The notes beneath the pieces are model-generated. The model was not told the DNA's origin. It ran no database searches and worked only from the letters and a program-made list of their open reading frames with translations. Shown one piece after another: positions 44,530 through 55,469 of a stretch of DNA of 64,000 bases (its first letter is position 1; each line of letters opens with the position of its first letter). A program made the position numbers and the translations under genes. The DNA comes from Gonatopus flavifemur. Lineage: Eukaryota > Arthropoda > Insecta > Hymenoptera > Dryinidae. The DNA is taken from the NCBI GenBank assembly GCA_018340375.1, contig JAFFJZ010000085.1, forward strand, positions 367,944 to 431,943, in the 5' to 3' direction.

Positions 44530-44733
44530 ATGAGCGAGAAACCTGTGAGTAACCCTCACCTTCTCGACGCCCTCAACATCGATACAATAGTATTCTTCTC
44601 TTCCGACCCAAACCTGTTAAGAAATATAGTTCTCCGCCTTACCAACCTCTCAATGCAATCAAGAAGAAACGAAGTGAAATTGCTACGTGAGAGATATTCT
44701 GTAATACGAATCCTCGATCAGTTATCATTGTAA
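44530..44733 (+). CDS. Small unidentified ORF
   Basis: 67 residues beginning MSEKPVSNPHLLDALNIDT and ending ILDQLSL. The ATG follows CTA, and a 3' splice-like TTACAG lies about 25 bases upstream. The codon use looks protein-like (charged, helical C-terminal half), and the ORF is not explained by a repeat. No family was recognised. It may be one exon of a gene that includes the ORFs downstream. Confidence 0.35.
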   Translation: MSEKPVSNPHLLDALNIDTIVFFSSDPNLLRNIVLRLTNLSMQSRRNEVKLLRERYSVIRILDQLSL

Positions 44734-45374
44734 GCAATGGCCGAATCATAAACAACCCCGCATTCCGTAGACGAGTAACTCTACTCTTGTCACCAAGTCA
44801 AATTATTTTTATATTTCAAATACAAGCCTCAATAGCAGTTTTCATCGAAAACTGAATAAAATGAATGATTCCTTTTATATTTATTCCAACTTTCAGGTGG
44901 ACATCATAGTAATTATAAGAAACACCCTCTTATCTTCTCATACCGCACAACTAATCCCAAGGTATTCCAAAAGAATTCATAATGTATTCACATCATGCCA
45001 TAGAATTCCGAAAATTAAATACTGAATGAAAACCTGTCCTTCACGAATTCCCCATGGAAAATAATAGGAAGTACCATTTGTTATTCGATACAATCGATTA
45101 TTTCTTCCATGTATGGAAGACCGTTCGTGTAAGTGCATTCATGTTGCACATAATGGACTCAACATTTTCAAAATTCAGAGCACGTGAAATGACCACTACA
45201 CCATTCGATAGAATAAAAAGATTTCGGTGAGGGATGAAATTATCGTGAAATGATTTTATTTCTCTCCCCTAGATAGCCTAATAGTTGTAAGAAACATTTT
45301 TATCAATGAATTAACAAGGTATTGATGGAAATCAAAACTCTCGTTTTGATCAAATTTTAGTTTGTAAACTTCGT

Positions 45375-45614
45375 TCATTCCTCATAAATACCTGTAAGAG
45401 AAAAATTTTCAAGTAATGTATATAAGTCAAGTGCACGAACGCTCGACGCAGAGCAACGCGAGACATCGAGAGTTGGGTGCAAGATAAAAAAAATCAGATG
45501 ATTTCGAAGATGATTAAGTTCATGATTCAACACCTCGACAGCTTCTAGGAGCAGTGATTTCAATTCCTCATTGGTGCGGACAAGAACTTTTCCCACCAAG
45601 AGACCCTTGGCCAA
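45375..45614 (-). CDS. Small unidentified ORF, minus strand
   Basis: 79 residues, MAKGLLVGKVLVRTNEE at the start, with a Leu/Glu-rich helical stretch (LKSLLLEAVEVLNHELNHL). The plus-strand gene at 45854 points the other way, so the space 45615-45850 could be a shared upstream region. It contains TTTAAATA at about 45643 and an exact 30-bp tandem pair. No family recognised. Confidence 0.35.
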   Translation of the reverse strand: MAKGLLVGKVLVRTNEELKSLLLEAVEVLNHELNHLRNHLIFFILHPTLDVSRCSASSVRALDLYTLLENFSLTGIYEE

Positions 45615-45674
45615 TCATTGTCTTAGAAGGAAGCTCGAACCCTTTAAATACGGCGAGTTTCTGCTAATCAATTA

Positions 45675-45734
45675 ACAATATTTCTTCGCCTCGCGACAAC
45701 GCATACAATATTTCTTCGCCTCGCGACAACGCAT
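45675..45734. repeat. Exact 30-bp tandem duplication
   Basis: The unit begins ACAATATTTCTTCGCC and ends GCGACAACGCAT, and is present twice head to tail without a mismatch. It lies between two divergent ORFs. Confidence 0.9.
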
Positions 45735-45857
45735 ATAATATTCACAGTTACTACCGCTGATTTTTCAAACTTCTTCTTTCTTCAACCCACTAAACCAGGA
45801 ACACACGTTCAACCCGTGTATCACCTAACATCATATTTTTTTGAAGAAAAAAGAACA

Positions 45858-46527
45858 CAGTCCTTTTCAGGACTTTTCGAGATTATAAATATTTCCAAAA
45901 AATTCAATTCTGCGGTCCTGAGTTACGAAAACCAGGTCCACAAGCAGAAAGCGCAATTCGCCCAGAACGAGATTAGTTTCTTTGAGAAACTCTGGGAAAA
46001 CAACAGTAAGTGGATTTTCTCCACAATTCGGGGGGGAAAGGAACCTTGTTTCCTTTTTTCTATTTTCTTCTTTTTGCTTCTCACCAGTGTTTTTGTGTTT
46101 TTTTTGTGCGTGCTTTTATCCTTCCTTGTGAAATGTGATTTTTTTTGTAACGGAAAGAATTCAATGAAAACCACCTTCCTTTTTCTCTTTTATTAGAATT
46201 TTCTTTCAAAATCATCGCAATTCAACTCGAGTCAACTTCAACGTTTTTTTTGGTTTTTTATAGTGAGGGACCGGGTGAACAAAAGGATAACTCAAATTAA
46301 AAGAGTAATTCGTAGCATCAATCAGTGCATCGCGGAACGGGATGAAAAGGCAGACCGCGGTGATCTTCCCCCTCCGGGAGCCAAACTAAGAATTTTTCTG
46401 AGAAACGGGGCGCGAGATGACAAAAATCTCGTTCGTTATACAAGAGAGCTAGAAAACTTAAACTTATTCCTAGCATCTCTTGATATTAGAGGTGAACTTT
46501 TCGCTCCTAAAGAAAATTGGGATTAAC
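45858..46527 (+). CDS. Unidentified gene, two exons with a clean intron
   Basis: Exon one (about 45873-46003) reads FEIINISKKF, then QNEISFFEKLWENN, and ends at A then GTAAGT. A T-rich intron of about 260 bp ends TTTTTTATAG at 46263. Exon two reads RDRVNKRITQIKRVIRSINQ, then PPGAKLRIFLRNGARDD, then ELFAPKENWD and a TAA at 46525-46527. The split codon A plus TG gives Met, so the frame is kept across the splice. CTTTTCAG just upstream of GACTTTTCGAG (about 45872) is a likely 3' splice site for exon one, implying an upstream exon not found. The second exon is rich in charged helix-forming residues. Family not recognised. Confidence 0.55.
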
Positions 46528-46785
46528 AACCCAGTATTCTACAATCACATCTCCATGAATTCTCCCACAACTCATTCCAAATACTAATTACTATCCCAAC
46601 CTTGTACTTCTGTCAGCATTAGTGCTCGTCGTACAAGGATTCTCTGAGTAGAGATTTCCTATCCAATTTCTTTTTCCTTATTTCCCGTCGATCGCAATGA
46701 AGCTAACTGAGCGATCCTCTTTCCCCTCCTTCTTTCCCCATACTCGACTACATGCGTGAATTTTCATGTATTTCAGGAGGACGGA

Positions 46786-46895
46786 TATCTCTCTCTTTCT
46801 ATTCGTATATCTCTCTCTTTCTATTCATATATACCTCTCTTTCTATTCGTATATCTCTCTCTCTTTCTATTCGTATATATCTCTCTTTCTCTACG
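46786..46895. repeat. Pyrimidine-rich minisatellite
   Basis: About five copies of a 21-25-bp unit (TATCTCTCTCTTTCTATTCG) in tandem. Two overlapping open frames here are repeat artefacts. Confidence 0.85.
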
Positions 46896-47833
46896 ATACT
46901 TCCTATTCTTCAATCTTTCTCTTTTACTCCCGTGTTTAAAGGGTATATAAATATGTTTTAACACCTGAAAGAGCAGGAATTGAAGAGTTTGAATCTAATA
47001 TAAGGTCATGAACACGATAGGAAGAATAATCACTTATAACTACCGAGTAACCCTCGGAGTACAAGCTGATTGCGTTTCCAGAAGAAAACCACGGTTTTCT
47101 TTGTGAAATGAGATATTCTTTTCCCTAGATCGTTAATTTTCATTGGGCAACCCCCAAAGAAATATATTGGTCGATCAACAAATCACAACCAATTCTCGAT
47201 GTCCTAGAATATTTTCTTCTCATTACATGAATACTAGTTAAACGATTTAATTAAATGTTTTATAAAATATCATATGATTATATTTCCTAGCACCCTAAAT
47301 ATTATAAATGAACAAACTTTTCATTCTTTTTTCTTTTCTGGAATAAACAGATATTAATTTCAACATATATGAAACGATTTTCATTGAGAAACATCCTACC
47401 CTGGTCCTTGTATAGGTCAATCCTATCTAAAGCGGGGTGATCAAAGGGGTTGTCAAACTTGATTTGGCAATTCCTTAAAATAATCGTGCGTTATTGAGAA
47501 GTTCACGGACTTTTGACGTAACACCGTTGTTAAAATTCCGAAATTCAAAATGGTGGATCAAAACTCAAGAAATCCATTGGGTTTCTTTGCAATTCGTTAC
47601 TCTGAAGGTTTATTGCGCCGCTGAATACGTATTTGAAGATAGAATTCCAAAATTCGAAATGGCAGTTCCAATATGACGGACCAAAATTCGAAAATTCATT
47701 CATTTCCTTTGTCAATTGTCACTCAGGGATGTTCGGGGTTCGTGTACACAAATCCGCAGGCACCTCTTGGAAATTCAACCCTGAATGGCTGAACAAGTCT
47801 CCTTTTTGACCGACCGAATATTACTTTTATCAG

Positions 47834-47998
47834 TCACTGTAATACTCGCGACAGTAAAGCCATCAAAGTTGTACTAGAAAAGATTGTAGATGAGATAGAT
47901 ATTCAGTGCCCGAGGCCGGTTCAGTGTATTGCTGCAGCTGCGTACAGCAGCGTCAGGGAATTTGGAAAGGACGTTTTCGACTCCTGTTCAGCCATCAC
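47834..47998 (+). CDS. Exon-like segment of an unidentified gene
   Basis: A 165-bp open segment lies between TTTTATCAG and GTAAGT. It reads DSKAIKVVLEKIVDEID, then IAAAAYSSVREFGKDVFDSC. It has no ATG and is too short to stand out as an ORF, but it has both splice borders and protein-like composition. It may splice to the sequence at 48042 or beyond. Family not recognised. Confidence 0.35.
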
Positions 47999-48041
47999 GT
48001 AAGTAAAGATGAATTTCATATCTCTCTCAAAATCGATCAAA

Positions 48042-48232
48042 ATGAGCGTAATGCAAATTTTAAGCAGAATTGACGAAAGAATTCAGCTGAACACAGAGCT
48101 ATGGAAAAGAAAAAGATGCTCTTTATGCCCTCATAAAGAGATAAAAAACAAACCAATATTGTGCTGAATGCGGCAAGCCAGTCTGTGACGAACACCGTGT
48201 TAATTGCTGTCGCGATTATTTTCAATTGTTGT
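48042..48232 (+). pseudogene. piggyBac-type C-terminal cysteine-rich domain remnant
   Basis: It reads MSVMQILSRIDERIQ, then WKRKRCSLCPHKEIKN, then after a one-base shift near 48158 CAECGKPVCDEHRVNCC. The spacing CxxC, CxxC, C, H, CC matches the zinc-binding tail of piggyBac-like transposases, which contacts the element ends. The catalytic part was not seen nearby. It could instead be a related zinc ribbon in a host gene. Confidence 0.5.
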
Positions 48233-48498
48233 TCATCACTTTTGATACATTTTAGTCGCTTCCATATGAGAATAAAGTGCGCAATGAAGTTGAAAAATTT
48301 ATCCTTTGAGAATGATTTATTTCATCTCTATTTTTAGGCACTCATCGATATACATGGTATACCAAGCACAGAGTGCCTATTGCACCCGCCATCGTGCCGT
48401 GTGACAGTATATTTTGGAATAATTGAACAATCCAATTGGGAGTTGCACAGTTTTTCATCCCATGCAATACTGATTGATAATCCGTGGGGTTGTTATTG

Positions 48499-48540
48499 TG
48501 TCTATCTGTCTGTCTGTCTGGGTGTCTGTCTGTCTGTATA
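48499..48540. repeat. (CTGT)n microsatellite
   Basis: Interrupted CTGT repeats with a GGGTG break. Several short reading frames here come from the repeat. Confidence 0.9.
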
Positions 48541-48724
48541 TGGGATGGCTCTGGAGGGAGTGGACGAAATGGATTGAAATTCATAGGGGACTTTCCTGAA
48601 ACCCTTTCCGAGATACCGTGGTTTTTTATTGCAATTGGACAAGTTCTTCTACTTCTTTTAAATTTTTCTCTGGAAAAATAGGGGATCTCGGAAAATTGTC
48701 TCCGCTGTATACATATATATATAT

Positions 48725-49432
48725 ATACAGGGTGGTCCATTTGAAGTGATATAGTCAAATATCTCGGAAACTAGTGGAGATGGAAAAAAATGTTCCAGAT
48801 AAAGAGTTCCGGGTTCTAAGGGGGAAGTATGATGCTGACCTTAAAAAATCCCTCAGAGGTCATTTGTTTTTGTAATGGCTGTCCTACAGGGCGATTTTTT
48901 GGACCATTTTCGAAGTCTTCGTAAAAAATCCCGAAGAAAATATGAAGCCTCAGCGAACGGTCGGATTAGATCTGTATAGATCAGGCCAAAGGTTCATGAG
49001 AGCTAACTTCCAAATTCACAAACGTTTGACGCAGGTTATATGGACGTTGAAATGTCCGCCCTGAAATATTTCTGGGGAACATTGATGTAACGTTCGTTGA
49101 AGGTTCATCGAAGGTTTGATAAAGTTTGATAAAAATATCTATACTCATATCAACTTTTATGAATTAATGTGAATAGTCAATTGATTGATAACCATAAATC
49201 AATATGAATTAATGTGAGTATAGATATTCTTATGAAGCTTCATCACACTTTCGATGAACCTTTAACGAACATTCCATCTGTATTTCCTGAAAGTTTTTCG
49301 GGATTTCAACGTTTGTAGAACCTTCGTCAAACGTTTGTGAATCTAAAAATCAACTCTCATGGACCTTCGGTGCGATCTATACAGATCTAATCTATACGTT
49401 TGTTGAAGCTTCATTTTTTCCTTCGGGATATC
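48725..49432. mobile_element. TACAGGGTGG end followed by a foldback MITE
   Basis: TACAGGGTGGTCCATTTGAAG at 48727 is a typical Tc1/mariner-like MITE end, but the matching right end was not found. From about 48925 a palindrome begins (AATCCCGAAGAAAATATGAAGCC) and closes at about 49430 (inverse GCTTCATTTTTTCCTTCGGGAT), with inner arms around TTAATGTGAATAGTCAATTG. The foldback is probably inserted in the first element. Confidence 0.6.
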
Positions 49433-49540
49433 GGCTGCAATTTTTATCTGGAACTAAAGGAACAATAGTTGGTATTTCCTATCCTCGGTAGATCACATAA
49501 GATGGAAGTACCTAATGGTTTTCAAAAATTTACATTATTC

Positions 49541-49692
49541 CCTTCAACATGAACCTCCATCTCGTTGGAATTATGCACTGTTTGGAGATGAATAATGAAA
49601 AGTATAGTGACCCTTTTTTTACCGTTTCAACTTTTTATCATATATTCTGAAAACATGCATAATTACAACTAGATTGAGGTTCATGTTGAGGT
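49541..49692. repeat. Short inverted-repeat element
   Basis: CAACATGAACCTC at about 49548 is mirrored by GAGGTTCATGTTG at about 49676, enclosing about 115 bp. Probably a small MITE. No duplication resolved. Confidence 0.5.
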
Positions 49693-49735
49693 AAGTAGTG
49701 TTAATTTCCAGAAACTACTTTGTTTTTTGCTTCAG

Positions 49736-50023
49736 GTAAAAATGACAGCCGTTATTTTCTACGTGAACTTCGGAAATATTTTCAAAGATTGCCTTGTAGA
49801 TCTGCCATTTTGGGAAGAAATTGATGAAACAAACTTTTTTCTAAACTCGAATGTTTCAATAATACTTTTGAAAAATTTTCAAAAAATCTTCACATCTCAG
49901 ATCACACACAAAGAATGCTTATTCAAAAACAAGAATGGCATTAGAAATAGAAGGGAGCATTGTTCCAGTACTCTCAAAGAACTCGTTAATGACCCAAACG
50001 TTGAACACCTCCAGGGCTCTTAA
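49736..50023 (+). CDS. Unidentified ORF, likely terminal exon
   Basis: It begins after TTTTTTGCTTCAG, a good 3' splice site. It reads VKMTAVIFYVNFGNIFKDC, then DETNFFLNSNVSIILLKNF, then RREHCSSTLKELVNDPNVEH and a stop at 50021-50023. About 95 residues with mixed, protein-like composition and no repeat explanation. It is on the same strand as the other exon-like segments from 44.5 kb on. No family recognised. Confidence 0.4.
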   Translation, partial: VKMTAVIFYVNFGNIFKDCLVDLPFWEEIDETNFFLNSNVSIILLKNFQKIFTSQITHKECLFKNKNGIRNRREHCSSTLKELVNDPNVEHLQGS

Positions 50024-53000
50024 GAATGAAATTCTTCAAAAACTCTTTTCGAACTCATTTTCCAAGTTTTTCTGAGTAAGTTTCTGGAGGAGGATTCTTC
50101 GTGTGTTATAAGGGATTATTCCTACCTTAAAGAACCTTTATGAAATCCTACTCTTCTGATTGCTATGTTCCCTTTGAATAATTTATGATTCATGATTGTG
50201 TATAATGATATATAATCTATATACATATTTTTGTGGGTCTCTTTCCAAGAAATATGCTGAATACATACTCCTCCTGAATAACGGGCATCCACGGATTTAT
50301 TATGATACAAATCTCTTCAACAACAATGTGTTATTCGAGTTTTATGGGTCAATCGATTGAAATTTATTACGATTCATCCCCATTTGACCATCGAGTTGGT
50401 CACAATTCACTTCTTGAAATAGAAACGAACAATTATTGCCACTCAACGTGAAAGTATGAATTTGAAGAATCGACAGTAAGTGTTCATACCTACAAGTATA
50501 CAAAAACTGTAAATACAACGAGAAATGTATGAACGCACGCGCATGGTATTCGGTACAATCAATAAGCGGATGTATCGCGCCTTGGTAGAAGCCAATTCAT
50601 CACCCCCCTTCCCAATTCTCTCTTCACTCCTTTTAGACCCCTCATGGCTACCTTGTTTCGTCCGTCATTCTAAATTGCATGACCAGAGGTTGAGACAGAA
50701 ATTCATATGTCACTCAATAAAAAGGAGCGGTCCATAACCAGGGAATTGAGAATAGAAAACTAGATATTTCGAACTTTGAATTATCATGGAATTATGCACT
50801 GTATGAATACTTTTCGTATTTGAATTCACCATTAGAACCTAGATGGGACTTTATGTTCAATGTGTATGTGAGTATTGAGTTTGAAAATTTTACGAAGTCA
50901 ACTTTTGGAGTACATTCGGTTCATCAATATCACGATTCACAGTAAAAAGTAGAACTCACTTTGAACCTGAACATCGGCTCATTTTAAGATGCAGTCAAAA
51001 CTACCCAGTGAACATTTTTCTTTGAAAGTTGACTTGGATCACATTTTGATAACTTCCAGATCTCATAACAAATACATCGAAAAGATTTCCGAAATCGACG
51101 CATTAGAAAACTTGCTGTTAGCATTCAGAGAACATAATGAATGTTTGAAATGTTGAGGGAAAAAATGTTTACTGGGCAGCCCTTCCTGAAATTGTGGGGA
51201 AAATTTCATGGGATTTGTTCAGAACATTGTACAAGATTCAATGGGATTTGGCGATAATCAATGGATTTGTCTAACCAGGGCTGTTTTAGCTGGAACTGAG
51301 CACTGAAAACAAATGGCCGATACCATGGGGAAGACTGGATTGCCACATTTAGGTGGACTTCTTATAATGTTATACCAATTACCAAACACAGCAAAGACTT
51401 CCTTATTTGTTTTAACTCATGCACTTATGAACCGATTCTCAATATTTTCATTTCAACTACTTAAATGATCTAGAGATGGGTTGGTATTTCTGTAACGAGT
51501 ATTTTGTAATCGATACTTGAGTAGTCTCGAAAGTAATCGTCACTAGAACCCTAAAATACTGGATACAAGTGATCATTCACAAATTCAGAATTTGCAGCGA
51601 ATATCCCTCCACCGTTGCACTCTCAGTTCTGAATTTTTAGATCCCAGCCAATTGCAGGGAGGATTTAAAAGTATGAACATATTGGAACGAGTGCACAATA
51701 CTTGATAACCATTTACAAATGCGGTGGTATAAAAAAATGCTGTGAGCATAATTACCACGAAGTAACTACTATTTCATGGGCCATTGGGCATTCAGCAACA
51801 ATGTTGTGATGAAAGAAAGATCCTACAATCCTCCTCTTTCCTTCTAATGTTGACGCTCGACGCTCGAGGTCGTATGCAAGAAGCTCAACTGATAATAAGT
51901 CCGACTTCATTATTATTGGTTGATCGCCAGGGATATTCAGTGATTTCACTGGAAATCACCAGTTTTTAGTTAATGACGAGCAGCCGGGCTTATTCTGAAA
52001 CGGCACACGAACGATTCAGATGTGATATGAACATGCTTAGACCCTCCAAATGAGTCTGTTTTGGATTGTCATCCTGTATGCATGTCCTCTTTCTGGTGCT
52101 GCTTGGGTTACCAGTCGAGCTTCTTGCATACTACCGACGTTCGACCTTCGGTAAGGATTAGGTCCGAAATGAAATTGGGTCGAATTCAAAATGATATCCA
52201 TATTGTAATATGATGAAATCCTGATTATGATCAGATGTAATCGGGATTTTTACTGACTACTCAAATGTAATCGGAAACATTGCAACGATCACATGTGAGT
52301 GAGCATTCAACACACTCGTTGAATGATCGATGATGTAACATTATTGACGGACCTGAGGAAAGCGAAGAAGATGTTTCAATGTTGCGAAAATATGTAAATT
52401 CATCTAACGAAATCAATATAAAATAAATTATTCTGAAAATAACATTAACCGTATTATAGCTATTTACGTTCTTGTATATCAAATTAATGAAGGATATGAA
52501 GAAAAAGATGGGGTGGAAGACCGGAGGAATCTATACAAGAGTGTATAAACATTGATAAATGATATTAATTGGGAGTAATCAATATACTTAGTATGTGTTT
52601 TACTAATTGACCGGGTATATGTGATATTCATGTATGAAGAACAGTACGTACTACGAGATTATAAAAGTAATACATGAAATTATAAGAATTCATTATTTAA
52701 ATTATACTCTCATGCCTGATTCCCGCATCCACCGCTTGATAACTTCATTGTCCAAAACCATATGTGATTGTCTTATAACATCAGGAGTGTGATGCGGTCA
52801 GGCAAAGATATAAAAAATCGCGAATTTTTTTTCACCCGGTAACATTGAAACACGTTTTCGGTGACTTTATCGTGGACAAATATATGAAACAAAGTTTCTG
52901 TTCGTGTACAGTGAAGTTTAGTGAAAAGTTATTCAAAACCAGGTGCTATCCTTTCAAAGAAAATTTATTATCAAAGTTTCGTGAAAATGAATGGTGCTTT

Positions 53001-53097
53001 TTCCTTTGATCGACAATGACCATATCAATATCAGAGATTTTGTACTCCCACACCTTTTGGATACGAGAATAACTCAAACATTCCGTTGGAGGAAAGT
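50024..53097. other. Unassigned, with one inverted repeat
   Basis: An inverted repeat is centred near 52000: GCTCGAGGTCGTATGCAAG (about 51861) and the partial inverse CTTGCATACTACCGACGTTC (about 52121). Other ORFs (50525-50737; 51752-51949) show no recognisable motif. No gene supported. Confidence 0.4.
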
Positions 53098-53616
53098 ATG
53101 TCTGGACCACGGCAGGATCAAGATCTAAGGGATGAAATTCGTGCATTGGGGGGAGAATTAGACAGGTTAAAATTGAATCAACTTGTGCCTCCAAAAACCG
53201 ATCCATTTATCGGATGAATCTTGAAATATTTACCAACTTTCCACGACACTCCGCAAGGAAATCCACGACATTGGTTGTTCGTAGTAAAAGATGCTGCCAA
53301 TCGAGCTAATTCACCTATACCAGATACGACGAGGTTAATATTCTATCATCTGCAAGATAAGGCACAGGAGTGGTACATGAGATTGTACGCTAATTCTCAA
53401 TGCATAGATCATAATAAACTCCGATTAGACTTCACTTCTTTCTTCGAAAAAAATATACCCAAATCATCCTGGGTTCAAACTATTATAAGAAGAAGATGGA
53501 AAAACGGTGAAACATTTCATCAATACTATTACGAAGAAGTACATTTGATGAATGAAATTAATATGCCAATTACGGAGCTGAATGAAGCGCTCTATGCTCT
53601 TTGTAGTTCCGTGTAA
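53098..53616 (+). pseudogene. Gag-like protein fragment
   Basis: It begins MSGPRQDQDLRDEIRALGG at 53098, has an in-frame TGA at about 53215-53217, then reads KYLPTFHDTPQGNPRHWLF, YHLQDKAQEWYMRL and WKNGETFHQYYYEEV, ending at TAA 53614-53616. The W-rich central pattern resembles Ty3/Gypsy-type Gag capsid regions. It stops exactly where BEL-type integrase sequence begins, so the fused arrangement probably came from two different retroelements. No zinc knuckle follows. Confidence 0.55.
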
Positions 53617-53618
53617 TA

Positions 53619-54945
53619 CACGACTTGTCATGCAGAACTAAAGTTGTTGGAGGAGGACAAGCCACTCCATTCTACCAGCAGGTTATGATCTCTGTCTCCA
53701 TTCCTCCACGAGGATGGTTTGATTCGCGTGGAGAGTAGGCTGAAGAATTCCGGTCTTTCATTTCCCGTTCGTCACCATATCTTACTTCCTAGGGATCATT
53801 CGTTCACCGAGTTGGTGATAAGATCCGAGCACTTGAGTAATTCGCACTCTGGATTGCAACTCACGATAGCATTTGTTAGACAACGCATTTGGCCCGTAAG
53901 TGCGAGGAATACGACTCGCAAAATTATTCGTGAATGCATTACTCGCTTTAAGTGCAATCCTGTATCCTCTGAGGCTTTGATGGGTCAATTGTCGGCGTCT
54001 CAGATGAAACCTTCCAAACCGTTTGCTACCTTCGGTGTGGATTGCACCGGCCCGTTGCTGGTCAAAGAGGGGAAGCGGTGCAACGCACATAGAATAAAGA
54101 CCTACGTGTGCGTTTTTGTGTGTTCCGCTACAAAGGCGATACATATCGAGTTAGTGGGAGACCTGACCCCTGCTTCATTCATCGGTGCTTTGAAGCGTTT
54201 CATAGCTCGTAGGAAGGAGGTTACCGCTATCTGGTCTGACAACAGCACAGCTTTTGTTGGTGCGGTCAATGACATGAGGGAGTTCTTCACATTTTTCAAT
54301 CAAAATCAGGTTCAAAACAAAATAAATCAATTTTTTTTGGAGTCTGGGACCGAGTGGAACATTATCCCTCCCAATGCTTCACATTTCGGGGGCTTATGGG
54401 GGTCTGCCGTTGAATCGGCCGAGACTCATTTGCGTCGCATTGTTGGAAGCGCGTCTCTCACGATTGAGGAAATGAATACCGTTTTGTGTGAGATCGAATC
54501 AATACTAAACTCACAGCCGTTGACTCCGTTAACGGAAGATGCGAACGATTTACTTGTACTCACTCCTGGCCATTTTCTTCTTGATGAGCCTTTGAACAGC
54601 TTGCCGTATCCGAATTTATTAGATTTAAACGAGAACACTTTATCTCAGTGGCAGAGGGTGGAACTGTTCCGGCAACATTTCTGGTCCCGATGGAGTTCAG
54701 AATACCTCAACCAGTTACAGGAGCGCCAGAAATGGAAAGAAAGCAAGGGTACTCAATTGAAGGTCGGACAACTAGTGTCGATTAAACAGCCCAATCTCGC
54801 TCCATTACAATGGTTACTAGGCCGAGTGCAAGGAATTCACCCTGGTGCCGACACGGTTGCACGCTCTGCCGCCGTACGTACAAAGAACGGTGTGCTAGTC
54901 AGATCGTTATCAAAGTTGCGTATCCTGCCTTTAAAAATTGAGTGA
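53619..54945 (+). pseudogene. BEL/Pao integrase (second element), 5'-truncated
   Basis: After a broken start (53619-53718), an open frame of 408 residues from 53719 carries FLHEDG-type pre-integrase sequence, then FGVDCTGPLLVKEG (first catalytic Asp), IWSDNSTAFVG (second Asp), and HFGGLWGSAVESAE. The last normally reads GLWEAAVK, so the catalytic Glu appears to be Gly here (GGG for GAG). Even with a long open frame the enzyme would be inactive. The C-terminal domain ends LRILPLKIE. It belongs to a different BEL lineage from the one at 20338-32634. Confidence 0.85.
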
Positions 54946-55466
54946 TTGTCAAGTTGTATGCCTGTATCGTATAATGCGTTCACGAAAATGTGCTTTTGTT
55001 ACGAACTAGTTAGGTGATATTTCAATTTATACGTAGTTTAAGTATGGAATGAGTGAAAGTCTCAATGTACAGTAGAGCTATGAATCATTCGGGTTTTATG
55101 ATGTACTCTAATTTACAGAAATTTCTGATGTGTGTGTTCCTTGATGTTGAAAGCAAGCCCTTTCAAGGGGGGCGATGTATAATATTTTTTTATTCTTCTA
55201 CATGATATGTTTGACGATGCATTGTGAACGCCTGTTCGTAGCTTGTCGGTTGTCTTCGGGACACTTCGTTTTACTTCGTTAGTCGTGTGATCGCCTCGTT
55301 TGAGTTAGAGTCAGTTGGCGTCTTAGCTTTGTACGAGAGAGGACCTGCTTGTGTACGATTCGAGAATAATATAAATGTAGCAGAGTGAAATGTGAATCGT
55401 TGTATTTTATTTTGCGCGAATTGCCTTGCCATTGAAACAAGTGGCACTTGCTTGGTTTTCTACACA
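54946..55466 (+). repeat. 3' UTR, polypurine tract and 3' LTR of the second BEL element
   Basis: The tract AAGGGGGGCGA (55165-55175) is followed by TGTATAATATTTTTTT at 55176, the LTR start. The LTR ends near TTCTACACA at about 55466, a length of about 290 bp. No 5' LTR was found in the window. Confidence 0.7.
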
Positions 55467-55469
55467 CTT

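Noticed and set aside
46752..46961. Two overlapping ORFs rich in Ser, Tyr, Ile and Arg
   Set aside because: Generated by the TCTCTTTCTATTCG minisatellite.
48499..48540. Tandem CTGT array as a CRISPR-like repeat
   Set aside because: No spacer structure; a simple microsatellite in a eukaryotic genome.
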